From: Bacillota bacterium
Lineage (GTDB): Bacteria; Eremiobacterota; SpSt-956; JAKJGF01
NCBI GenBank assembly: GCA_029555925.1
Contig: JAKPQU010000308.1
Span: forward strand, 1-11,523
DNA: 11,523 bases
Reading direction: 5' to 3'
Shown: positions 1 to 6,062 of the stretch, piece after piece
How positions within the stretch are numbered: position 1 is the stretch's first letter
Layout: each line of letters starts with the position of its first letter
Notes under the pieces: model-generated
The model's input: only the letters and a program-made list of their open reading frames with translations
What the model was told of the DNA's origin: nothing
The model's database searches: none
Program-made: the position numbers and the translations under genes

Positions 1-82
1 CGGCAGCACAGGTATATTTTATTGAATTATAATGTAAAGTAGCATGATATAAGCTGTAACTGTTATAAACGTTCCAGTTTAG

Positions 83-114
83 ATTTTTTTCGGAGGAGCA
101 TCAGGCAGGCAGAC
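83..114 (-). repeat. Decayed single arm of the foldback repeat found at 8111-8253 and 11353-11523
   Basis: Read on the plus strand this stretch is a T-run, then CGGAGGAGC, then GGCAGGCAGA. It matches the arm at 11493-11523 (T-rich, TTCG, GAGC, GGCAGGCAGA) with a few substitutions and small gaps. No second arm and no inner part of the repeat is visible next to it, so it looks like a remnant or a solo end. The rest of 1-170, downstream of the kinase gene, shows no gene and no clear terminator. The match is short, so chance resemblance is possible. Confidence 0.35.
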
Positions 115-170
115 AGTATTTACCTATTATTCAAATTATTCGGTTTAATTAAAGCAATGTGGTATTACAC

Positions 171-2204
171 TCAAAACTTCAGAGCATACAAATTTCCGTT
201 ATTACATCCTATATAAAGTGTTCTTTCTATGACAGAAGGTGAAGAATATATTTCTTCTTCCAGATAATAACTCCATTTCTTTATGCCTGTTCTGGCATCA
301 AGGGCATAAACATTACAGTCACAGCTTCCGAAATATACAGCGCCAAAACCTAGGGCCGGTGAAGAAACAATTTTATCACCTGTAAAAAATTTCCACATAC
401 ATTTACCTGTATCCATATCCAGAGCATAAAGGTTTCCATCATAACTTCCGGTATAAACTCTTCCGTAACCTGTACAGGGACAGGTTGTTATATGATCGCC
501 TGTTTTGAACTGCCATAATATATTGCCATCATTAATATCCACTCCATATATGATTTCTCCTGCTCCTATAAAAAGAGCAGAACCGAATAAACATGGGGAA
601 GAGAGAATATCATTTCCAGGTCTTATCTTCCATATTAATTCTCCTGTATTACAGTCAAGACTGTAAAGAACACCGTCTGAAGAAGCAAAAAAAATCTTTC
701 CTTCCCATACCGATGGTGTGGATGTAATCCTGTCTTCACATTTAAAATCCCATTTTTTCAATCCTTTTTCCAGATCAAGACAATAAAAACAGGCATCTCC
801 GGAACCGAAATAAATTAAATCCTGATATATTGCAGGCGATGATTTGACAAAGGATTTTGTTTTAAAACTCCATATCTTCTCACCTGTTTTTTTATCAAGC
901 CCGTACATAGAGCCATCAGAGGAACCGAAATAAACCATATTATTAATAACAGATGGAGAAGAAAATATCTTTCCTTCCGTAGAAAATTTCCATATATTAC
1001 TCCCTGTATCTTTATCAATACAGTAAAACCTGCCATCACATGAACCAATAAATACCTGTTCTTCCGTAACAGCAGGAGAAGCATGTATTTTATCTCCGGC
1101 GGTAAAAACCCATTTCTCAGAGGGAGATAATCTTTCAGAGAAAAATCCGGTTCTGTCAGGAGAAGAACAGAACACAGGCCAGCCGGTTCTATAAAACAGA
1201 TCTTTTTCTTTATCGAGTGTTTTCTCGCATTTATTACAGTTATTTACTTCCAGAGAATTTTTTTCAGAACATGAAGAACAGATTATAACCTTATGTTTTG
1301 CCCAGAGATTTTCTTTTAAATACATAAGATCCTGTTTCATCTCTTCTACATTTCCGTAACGACCGGCACTTTCTACATCCATTGCCCTGAAGATAATCCT
1401 CTGCAACTCCTTTGAAATAGCAGGGTTTATCTTTGAAGGAGGAACAAGTTCGGAACTGTTATTGAAAATATAAATGGATTCCTTCGGTATGGTAGAAGTT
1501 ATGAGATAATATACAGTCGCTCCGAAAGAATATATATCACTTCTTGCATCTGTAGGACCGAAGCCGTACTGTTCTGGAGGACAGAAACCGGGAGAACCGG
1601 TTTTTATAATAGCCCTTGTGGCTTTAAAGGCATTGTATAGCTTGGCAAGGCCAAAATCTATGAGCTTTATCTTATTTTCCTTATTTACCATTATATTGGC
1701 AGGCGTCAGATCCCTGAATATAACAGGAGGATTTCTGCTGTGGATATAAAAAAGTACATCACAGATCTGTAAAGCCCAGTCAATGACATCTGATTCATTA
1801 AGAAAACCTTTACTTTCTTTTACAAGCTGAAAAAATGTTTTACCTTCAACATAATCCATTACAAAATAATACCTGTTATTTTCGTAAAACCAGTCAAGAA
1901 CCCTTGTCAGATAAGGATGTTCAAGGGATGAAAGTATTTCCGCTTCTGTTTTAAACTGTTCCAGCGCTTCTTTTTCAAATTTTTCTTCTTCGTCTGTGTA
2001 ACCTTCAGGAAGGCTACTTCTGTTCAGACATAATCCGCCATGCCCGTTACTGCGAAGAGCAAACATCTCTTTTATTGCCCAGAACTTGCTCTTCAATCTC
2101 ATGTCACTTGCCAGATATACAACACCCCAGCCGCCTCTTCCCAGGATTTTTACTATAACGTATCTATCTTTAAGCACTTTGTCTGCAGTGAGAAGATCTA
2201 TCAT
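171..2204 (-). CDS. Ser/Thr protein kinase with zinc ribbon and C-terminal PQQ-type eight-repeat beta-propeller
   Basis: This 677-residue protein is a Hanks-type kinase fused to a propeller. The kinase domain spans about residues 12-298. It has a glycine loop GRGGWGVV (22-29), an ATP lysine in AIKEM (K45), a catalytic loop FRDLTPAN (D165, N170), DFG (183-185) and PPE (209-211) in place of APE. The usual HRD histidine is Phe163, but all catalytic residues are present, so it should be active. Residues 309-326 carry two CxxC pairs, a likely zinc ribbon. From about 363 to the end there are eight repeats of roughly 40 residues, of the form SSPxxxxxxVYFGSxDGxxYALDxxTGxxxW, as in PQQ/BamB-like propellers. 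No membrane segment is evident, so the propeller is probably cytoplasmic and may sense a ligand or bind partners (inference). The ATG overlaps the stop of the lipid kinase gene by one base (TAATG), with AAGGTGA eight bases upstream, so translation is probably coupled. The substrates are unknown. Confidence 0.93.
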   Translation of the reverse strand: MIDLLTADKVLKDRYVIVKILGRGGWGVVYLASDMRLKSKFWAIKEMFALRSNGHGGLCLNRSSLPEGYTDEEEKFEKEALEQFKTEAEILSSLEHPYLTRVLDWFYENNRYYFVMDYVEGKTFFQLVKESKGFLNESDVIDWALQICDVLFYIHSRNPPVIFRDLTPANIMVNKENKIKLIDFGLAKLYNAFKATRAIIKTGSPGFCPPEQYGFGPTDARSDIYSFGATVYYLITSTIPKESIYIFNNSSELVPPSKINPAISKELQRIIFRAMDVESAGRYGNVEEMKQDLMYLKENLWAKHKVIICSSCSEKNSLEVNNCNKCEKTLDKEKDLFYRTGWPVFCSSPDRTGFFSERLSPSEKWVFTAGDKIHASPAVTEEQVFIGSCDGRFYCIDKDTGSNIWKFSTEGKIFSSPSVINNMVYFGSSDGSMYGLDKKTGEKIWSFKTKSFVKSSPAIYQDLIYFGSGDACFYCLDLEKGLKKWDFKCEDRITSTPSVWEGKIFFASSDGVLYSLDCNTGELIWKIRPGNDILSSPCLFGSALFIGAGEIIYGVDINDGNILWQFKTGDHITTCPCTGYGRVYTGSYDGNLYALDMDTGKCMWKFFTGDKIVSSPALGFGAVYFGSCDCNVYALDARTGIKKWSYYLEEEIYSSPSVIERTLYIGCNNGNLYALKF

Positions 2205-3112
2205 TAAAATTTCACCTTTATGGCCAGAGGTTTTATAGAGTAATGGACAGGGGTTTTACCCAGTAGTTCACCGTCTATCTGACAGTATACGGGAGGGTCT
2301 GTGGTAATCTCAAATTCACTTGAAGTAAAATATGGTATTTCTCCCCAATCCAGATGGCTTTCGGTAAAAACCTCCAGTACTCTTGTAGCGATATCAACGG
2401 CATCATCAGAGAAAGGTATTACTATTACATCAAGGGCTCCGTCATTTGGTCTGGCTTTCAAGGCCAGTTTAATACCGCCTCCGTAATAGGCGAGATTCCC
2501 TATAACAATAAGCCAGAAAGGTGATTCATAGGTAATATTTTTATCCAGAAACTGAATCTTTGCTCTGGTGCTTTTTTTCTCATTTTCCAGGAAAAGCATC
2601 TGTGCTCCTTTAAGGATAAATCCGAAACTGCCCATAGCTTTCTTCAGGGCAGGTTCCATTTCATAGACCACCCTGGCATCAAGACCAATACCTGACGTAA
2701 TTAAAAAATGACGGCCATTTGCAACACCTACATCCCAGATTTGTTCTGACGCTTCCAGAAAATGTCTGCATGCCTGTTTTATATCAAGAGGAACGTCCAT
2801 AGATTTTGCAAGTATATTCTCCGTCCCCAGAGGAATAATTCCCATAACAACATTTGTATCTACAATACCGTTCACTACTTCATTTATAGTTCCGTCTCCT
2901 CCGCAGGCAATTATATGGCTGTAACCCTGCCTGACAGCTTCCTGCGTAAGACGGGTTCCGTCTCCTGTTCTGGCTGTTGTCTTGATGGTAAGAGAAATTC
3001 TCTCCCGTGAAAATACTTCTACTATATCTTCAAGGGGATGGAACATGGTAATACCTTTCATTGATAGTCCCGATATAGGATTGAAAATCAGACAAATTTT
3101 CGAGTCCTTCAT
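2204..3112 (-). CDS. Diacylglycerol/lipid kinase family protein (DAGK_cat, YegS/BmrU-like)
   Basis: This 302-residue protein has the usual length and layout of bacterial lipid kinases, which phosphorylate diacylglycerol or a related lipid with ATP at the inner membrane face. Visible motifs are NPISG (11-15), the nucleotide-binding GGDGT (71-75), GTENILA (96-102, where many relatives have GTxNDFA), GIGLDA (141-146), RPNDGALDVI (221-230) and the late QIDGE (278-282). There is no signal peptide or membrane span, as expected for a peripheral enzyme. The ATG at 3112 has a strong Shine-Dalgarno, GGAGG, five bases upstream. The gene is first in a two-gene unit; its TAA shares a base with the ATG of the Ser/Thr kinase. 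The exact lipid substrate cannot be read from the sequence; an undecaprenol or sphingoid substrate is not excluded. Confidence 0.93.
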   Translation of the reverse strand: MKDSKICLIFNPISGLSMKGITMFHPLEDIVEVFSRERISLTIKTTARTGDGTRLTQEAVRQGYSHIIACGGDGTINEVVNGIVDTNVVMGIIPLGTENILAKSMDVPLDIKQACRHFLEASEQIWDVGVANGRHFLITSGIGLDARVVYEMEPALKKAMGSFGFILKGAQMLFLENEKKSTRAKIQFLDKNITYESPFWLIVIGNLAYYGGGIKLALKARPNDGALDVIVIPFSDDAVDIATRVLEVFTESHLDWGEIPYFTSSEFEITTDPPVYCQIDGELLGKTPVHYSIKPLAIKVKF

Positions 3113-3147
3113 AGGTTCCTCCAGATGATTTATACATTGTTAGGTTG

Positions 3148-3176
3148 ATTATAATTTTCAACATTAAGACAGAAAA
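3148..3176 (-). promoter_or_regulatory. Possible promoter of the lipid kinase / Ser-Thr kinase unit
   Basis: On the minus strand a perfect TATAAT lies at 3153-3148, about 35 bases upstream of the lipid kinase ATG. Seventeen bases further upstream sits TTTTCT (3176-3171), only a 3-of-6 match to a sigma-70 -35 box. The -10 box is good and the position is sensible, but in AT-rich DNA such a match can arise by chance. Confidence 0.35.
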
Positions 3177-3196
3177 ATCCTTTCTTTATTATTGAA

Positions 3197-3224
3197 GTGA
3201 GTAGTGAATAGTGAATAGTGAAAA
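3197..3224 (+). repeat. Heptanucleotide tandem array, GTGAATA type (4 units)
   Basis: Four consecutive 7-base units run without a gap: GTGAGTA, GTGAATA, GTGAATA and GTGAAAA. The exact 7-base step and the variation confined to the last bases of each unit resemble the short tandemly repeated repetitive (STRR) heptamers described in cyanobacteria and seen in other bacteria. The array lies upstream of the lipid kinase gene, outside its likely promoter. A related array, read on the other strand, occurs at 4901-4928. Confidence 0.75.
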
Positions 3225-3268
3225 GCCAGAAAACCTTATCTAATCTGGTTTATAACATATTAAAATAT

Positions 3269-3399
3269 TATAGTTAGTTTCATAACTATCCATAAATAAT
3301 GACCTCGTAATGCGTAAAGCGTAATGCGTGATGCGCAGAGATTAAACCCGTCACGCGTCACGACGACTTAAATTCTAATAAGTTATGAAATACACTATA
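3269..3399. repeat. Inverted 18-mer pair framing a heptad array
   Basis: The left arm at 3269-3286, read on the minus strand, is GTTATGAAACTAACTATA. The right arm at 3382-3399, read on the plus strand, is GTTATGAAATACACTATA. They agree at 15 of 18 positions in opposite orientation and enclose the CGTAATG-type heptad array at 3306-3369. The right arm recurs exactly at 11237-11254 and approximately at 8379-8396, so this is a dispersed motif and not just a local hairpin. The 3113-3531 space otherwise holds the heptad array at 3197, the two putative promoters and no credible gene. Confidence 0.55.
3306..3369 (+). repeat. Heptanucleotide arrays, CGTAATG and CGTCACG types
   Basis: Five 7-base units start at 3306: CGTAATG, CGTAAAG, CGTAATG, CGTGATG and the weaker CGCAGAG. 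After eight AT-rich bases, CGTCACG occurs twice (3349-3355 and 3356-3362). The second block is roughly an inverted version of CGTGATG-type units, so the two halves could pair. The sequence is more GC-rich than its surroundings, which points to an inserted or expanded element. Confidence 0.7.
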
Positions 3400-3456
3400 A
3401 TTGCTTATGCTCAGGTCAGTAATGAAAAGAATTCATATCAGGAACATATATGGAAC

Positions 3457-3485
3457 TTGAATGACACATAACTGTGTAGTAATAT
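3457..3485 (+). promoter_or_regulatory. Putative sigma-70-like promoter of the OrfA-like gene
   Basis: TTGAAT (3457-3462) and TAATAT (3480-3485) are separated by exactly 17 bases, each matching 4 of 6 consensus positions. A start about seven bases after the -10 box would give a leader of roughly 40 bases ending in the strong ribosome site AGGAAGGAG before the ATG at 3532. Confidence 0.4.
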
Positions 3486-3531
3486 AACTCCTGTAAAAGA
3501 AAACCTTTCTCTGTAGGAAGGAGAGCAAACA

Positions 3532-4014
3532 ATGTTCCGCCCCAAAAAGTCAGGCAAAGATAATAACGATAATACGTTAGTAAATGAACCATCGGAAAGA
3601 CTGGCAGACCGACCAGGAATAAAGCAATATACATCAGAATACAAGCTGAATATACTCAGAGAAGCGGAAGCATTAAATCACCCCGGGGAACTGGGAGCAT
3701 TATTACGTAGAGAAGGGCTTTTTTCATCCCATCTGGCCACATGGTACTGGCAGCGAGAAAAAGGAGAACTGAGCCCCCTGGGGGTACAGAAAAATACAAT
3801 AAAAGATATGGTGGAAAAAAGAATAGATGAGCTGGAAAAAGAATTTTACATGGAAACTGAAAAAATCAAAGGGAGCCTCGAAAAAAGAATAGAAAAACTG
3901 GAAAGAAAAAATAAAGAGCTGAAAATAGAGCTAGAAAAAGCAAACTTTATCATAGAAACTCAAAAAAAAATCATAGCAAAGCTCAGAGATTCCAGGAGAA
4001 TTGAAAGACTTTAA
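3532..4014 (+). CDS. Stand-alone IS3-type OrfA-like protein: helix-turn-helix plus long coiled coil
   Basis: This 160-residue protein is the only plus-strand gene. Residues 32-75 (YTSEYKLNILREAE, then GELGALLRREGLFSSHLATW) match the helix-turn-helix of IS3-family OrfA proteins, which bind transposon ends. From about residue 90 to the end it is a Lys/Glu-rich coiled coil (VEKRIDELEKE, then LERKNKELKIELEKANFIIETQKK). The ending resembles the OrfA leucine zipper that precedes OrfB. No DDE integrase (OrfB) follows in any frame: the next gene is convergent and starts its coding only 158 bases on. The ATG has an excellent Shine-Dalgarno, AGGAAGGAG at 3515-3523. The frame is intact and well translated by appearance, so it may be a domesticated DNA-binding protein and not debris. 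Alternatively it is the surviving half of an IS element. Clear terminal inverted repeats were not found. Confidence 0.8.
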   Translation: MFRPKKSGKDNNDNTLVNEPSERLADRPGIKQYTSEYKLNILREAEALNHPGELGALLRREGLFSSHLATWYWQREKGELSPLGVQKNTIKDMVEKRIDELEKEFYMETEKIKGSLEKRIEKLERKNKELKIELEKANFIIETQKKIIAKLRDSRRIERL

Positions 4015-4030
4015 TAAAACTTCTCTGGAA
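3990..4030 (+). other. Inverted repeat straddling the stop codon of the OrfA-like gene
   Basis: TTCCAGGAGAA (3990-4000) can pair with TTCTCTGGAA (4021-4030), giving ten pairs with one bulged G around a 20-base loop that contains the stop codon. No T-run follows, so it is not a standard terminator. It may be an IS-end remnant or an RNA-stability hairpin. Confidence 0.35.
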
Positions 4031-4130
4031 ATGTTCAAATCTTAAAGAAAATGACAGGATTCTCTTTACTTTTTGCGTAAGTCCTGATTGAAATGAATAA
4101 AAAATCTTTAAGTTAAAAAATCCTGGAATT

Positions 4131-4162
4131 CTCCACCTGTAGCGTCCACAGCTCAGGTGGAG
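4131..4162 (-). terminator. Strong hairpin between two convergent genes, possible terminator
   Basis: CTCCACCTGTAGC (4131-4143) pairs with GCTCAGGTGGAG (4151-4162): twelve pairs with a single bulged T and a 7-base loop. It lies 10 bases after the stop of the TCY-repeat gene on the minus strand, and 117 bases after the stop of the OrfA-like gene on the plus strand. On the minus strand a run of six T follows only after about ten bases (4120-4115), so the match to a rho-independent terminator is imperfect. The stem is far stronger than expected by chance in DNA this AT-rich. Confidence 0.5.
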
Positions 4163-4172
4163 ATGAATTACC

Positions 4173-4841
4173 TCACGAATGAAACCTCTGATTTAACATA
4201 TTTGCCTTCACTCTATTTAATATTTCTTCTTTTACAGTATTTTTTTTTGAAAGCTCTTCAAGAAGGGCCAGTTTACTATCAATTACGGAACTATCATCTT
4301 TATAAGAAGTTGGTGCCGGCAGAGGAACATAGCAGGTACGAAGATAAGGAGTAGCTGAAGGTATCTGAGTTGGAGCAGCAGGGGTGGGAGTATGTAAAAT
4401 GGCAGGTTTATAACAGGTAACGAAAGGAACATCTTTATCTTCTATTTTTTTTGCAGGTGTAATCTGTGGAACTACGGTATAGCAGGTAGGTTTAACAGTA
4501 TTCAGCTCTACAGGAGGACTGGGTATTACGACTACATAGCAGGTAGGTGCAGGAGGTGTTACTGCAGGACTTCCTGAAGGTGTAGAAACAGGTAATGGAG
4601 TAACAGTATTTTCAGATAATTCTGTCGGAGTGGTTGTTCCTGCAATTGCCTGATCCTGGGTTTTACAGGACGTAAAAAAACCGGCAAAAAAAGCCATCAT
4701 AATAGAAAGGGCTACAAAAAATTTAGCCTTCAGGCTTTTCCTGTCTGAAAGGGATGTATTAACTTTTATTTTAAATAAGAGACAGAATATGGCTGCTAAA
4801 GCTGCCAGAATCATGATCACTATGGCGGTGATTTTAGTCAA
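4173..4841 (-). CDS. Pro/Thr-rich membrane-anchored protein (probable lipoprotein) with four TCY motifs; function unknown
   Basis: I do not recognise this 222-residue protein. It begins with a hydrophobic segment (about 5-23), a short Lys/Arg-rich link, and a second hydrophobic segment (41-57) ending in FFTSC, a lipobox-like site with Cys59. Residues 60-180 form a low-complexity Pro/Thr/Ser/Val stalk holding four Thr-Cys-Tyr motifs (100-102, 119-121, 142-144, 169-171), spaced 19, 23 and 27 residues. Each is followed by V/T/K and usually Pro or Val soon after. The end (184-218) is a charged helix. Apart from Cys20 and Cys59, all cysteines sit in TCY motifs. The start is TTG: a perfect AAGGAGG lies eight bases upstream, and the next ATG is at codon 10, inside the first hydrophobic segment. 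Its upstream region consists of heptad arrays. It probably sits on the outer face of the inner membrane or at the outer membrane (inference). Confidence 0.8.
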   Translation of the reverse strand: MTKITAIVIMILAALAAIFCLLFKIKVNTSLSDRKSLKAKFFVALSIMMAFFAGFFTSCKTQDQAIAGTTTPTELSENTVTPLPVSTPSGSPAVTPPAPTCYVVVIPSPPVELNTVKPTCYTVVPQITPAKKIEDKDVPFVTCYKPAILHTPTPAAPTQIPSATPYLRTCYVPLPAPTSYKDDSSVIDSKLALLEELSKKNTVKEEILNRVKANMLNQRFHS

Positions 4842-4863
4842 ATTAAAAACCTCCTTTTTTTTA

Positions 4864-4928
4864 GTGACCAGTGACCAGTTATTTTATCGATCACGTAGAT
4901 TCACTTTTCACGACTCACGACTCACTCT
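4864..4928. repeat. Two heptanucleotide arrays (GTGACCA and TCACGAC types)
   Basis: GTGACCA occurs twice in tandem at 4864-4877 with a degenerate third unit. TCACTTT, TCACGAC, TCACGAC and TCACTCT run without gaps from 4901 to 4928; on the minus strand these read GTGA-first, like the array at 3197-3224. They fill most of the space between the methyltransferase gene and the TCY-repeat gene, and end only some 14 bases before the latter's Shine-Dalgarno. They therefore must be transcribed in, or carry, its leader. Confidence 0.7.
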
Positions 4929-4962
4929 TGACCGTATCAGGCGGATTAATTTATAAAAATTC

Positions 4963-5544
4963 TCATTTAACTGCCACATAACAGTAAATTTCACTGTTAT
5001 CTATTATATTTTTTACTACGAAATATTCCTTTTCCAGTAGAAGACACATTTCTTCCCTGTCAGGAAGATGGTCTCCATTCACAGGCCCATCTATTTTCTT
5101 ATGTATTTCATTTATTTTATCCCTTCCCTGTGAGTGGGCAATAACAAGGAGTCCTCTCGGATATAAAATTCTTCTTATTTCAGCAAGGGTATGAGCAGGT
5201 TCTTTAAAATGAGGAAATACGGAATAACATATTACTCTATGGCAAGATTCATCTGCGAGAGGCATATGTTCAGCCATACCCTGAAGATATGAAATCCCCG
5301 AAGACGAATATTTTTTTCTGGATATGGCGAGCATATTTTCCGATATATCCATAGCTATAACCTGTCCTTTACTGCCGGTATTCTGCAAAATTCTTCCCAG
5401 AAGAACACCTGTTCCGCTTCCTACATCCAGAACAGTATGACCCGGTTTTAAATTCAGATTTTCTAAAATCACATCCAGTTTTAACGGATCGTGAAATGCT
5501 ATAGTATCCCAATTTTTCGCCTGATCATTAAAAAATTTTCTCAT
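4963..5544 (-). CDS. Class I SAM-dependent methyltransferase (UbiE/Methyltransf_11-like)
   Basis: This 193-residue protein has the Rossmann-fold SAM site VLDVGSGTG (38-46), an acidic residue after strand 2 in VIAMDIS (D66), and a MenG/UbiE-like middle (GMAEHMPLADES, then VFPHF). A later HSQGRDKINEIHKK (137-150) is typical of a subgroup of small-molecule methyltransferases. The substrate cannot be assigned. Start choice: an upstream in-frame GTG at 5559 would overlap the transporter stop (GTGA) but has no Shine-Dalgarno. The ATG at 5544 has GAGG nine bases upstream and starts with MRKFFNDQAKNWD, a natural beginning for such proteins, so it is preferred. It is the last gene of the cstA unit, 11 bases after the ECF S-component stop. 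Co-expression with an uptake protein suggests that it modifies the imported compound or a derivative (inference). Confidence 0.9.
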   Translation of the reverse strand: MRKFFNDQAKNWDTIAFHDPLKLDVILENLNLKPGHTVLDVGSGTGVLLGRILQNTGSKGQVIAMDISENMLAISRKKYSSSGISYLQGMAEHMPLADESCHRVICYSVFPHFKEPAHTLAEIRRILYPRGLLVIAHSQGRDKINEIHKKIDGPVNGDHLPDREEMCLLLEKEYFVVKNIIDNSEIYCYVAVK

Positions 5545-5555
5545 ACGCAAAAACC

Positions 5556-6062
5556 TCACAATATAAAATTATCATTACGTGCCTTTTGAACCATTACGAA
5601 AACAGGCACAAGAGCAAACTGACATATTATACCGGGTAAAGATGCTATAAGAACACCTGTCAATAAATATTCCATGGAAACCTTTATACCGAATAAAGGT
5701 AATATAAGAAAATATATACTACCATAGGCCAGTCTGGAACATACCATAGAAAGCACTACACTTATATAAATATTTAGCCTTTTAACAAAAAATCCTGTCA
5801 TATATCCGTAGACGGCCAGTTCACATGTCATGGCTATAACAAAAGGGAAAGGCGGCATACCAGTTAAAAAAGAACTTAACAGGGGAGCCAGTGTACCTAC
5901 TATAAACCCTGAAACACTGCCGTTTGAAAGCCCTGCAATAAGTACAGGTATATGCATTGGTAAAAAAGTTTTTCCCAGGCCAATAACATGAAAAAAAGAA
6001 GGTAACAGTATGGCCAGAGCTATAAATAAACCTGTAAGAACAATCTGTCTGGTTTTCATCAT
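5556..6062 (-). CDS. ECF transporter S component (substrate-binding membrane subunit), substrate unknown
   Basis: This 168-residue, very hydrophobic protein has about six predicted membrane segments (roughly 6-25, 36-53, 56-68, 76-93, 98-121, 133-157). Its hallmark stretches are [13 protein letters not shown] (33-45), [15 protein letters not shown] (59-73) and the start [21 protein letters not shown]. These match ECF-family S components of the pantothenate/folate/niacin-type fold, which bind a vitamin-like compound and dock on a shared energising module. The T and A/A' subunits are not in the window, so it presumably uses ones encoded elsewhere (group II behaviour). The ATG overlaps the cstA stop in ATGA, and a purine-rich GAAGAAAAGG sits just before it; the second Met would give a more normal spacing. 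The C-terminal side runs straight into the methyltransferase gene. The vitamin identity cannot be told from the sequence. Confidence 0.85.
   Translation of the reverse strand: MMKTRQIVLTGLFIALAILLPSFFHVIGLGKTFLPMHIPVLIAGLSNGSVSGFIVGTLAPLLSSFLTGMPPFPFVIAMTCELAVYGYMTGFFVKRLNIYISVVLSMVCSRLAYGSIYFLILPLFGIKVSMEYLLTGVLIASLPGIICQFALVPVFVMVQKARNDNFIL

Noticed and set aside
3197..3369. CRISPR array
   Set aside because: The repeats are 7 bases with no spacers, and no cas genes are present.
3409..4162. GCTCAGGT direct repeats (3409 and 4151) as ends of an IS element around the OrfA-like gene
   Set aside because: The match is only about eight to eleven bases, in direct rather than inverted orientation, and the right copy is part of the 4131-4162 hairpin.
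4157..4354. Plus-strand open frame with a hydrophobic start
   Set aside because: It is fully antisense to the better supported TCY-repeat gene, overlaps the 4131-4162 hairpin and has no Shine-Dalgarno.
5545..5559. GTG start at 5559 for the methyltransferase, overlapping the transporter stop
   Set aside because: The overlap is attractive, but no Shine-Dalgarno precedes it, whereas GAGG fits the ATG at 5544. It remains possible.
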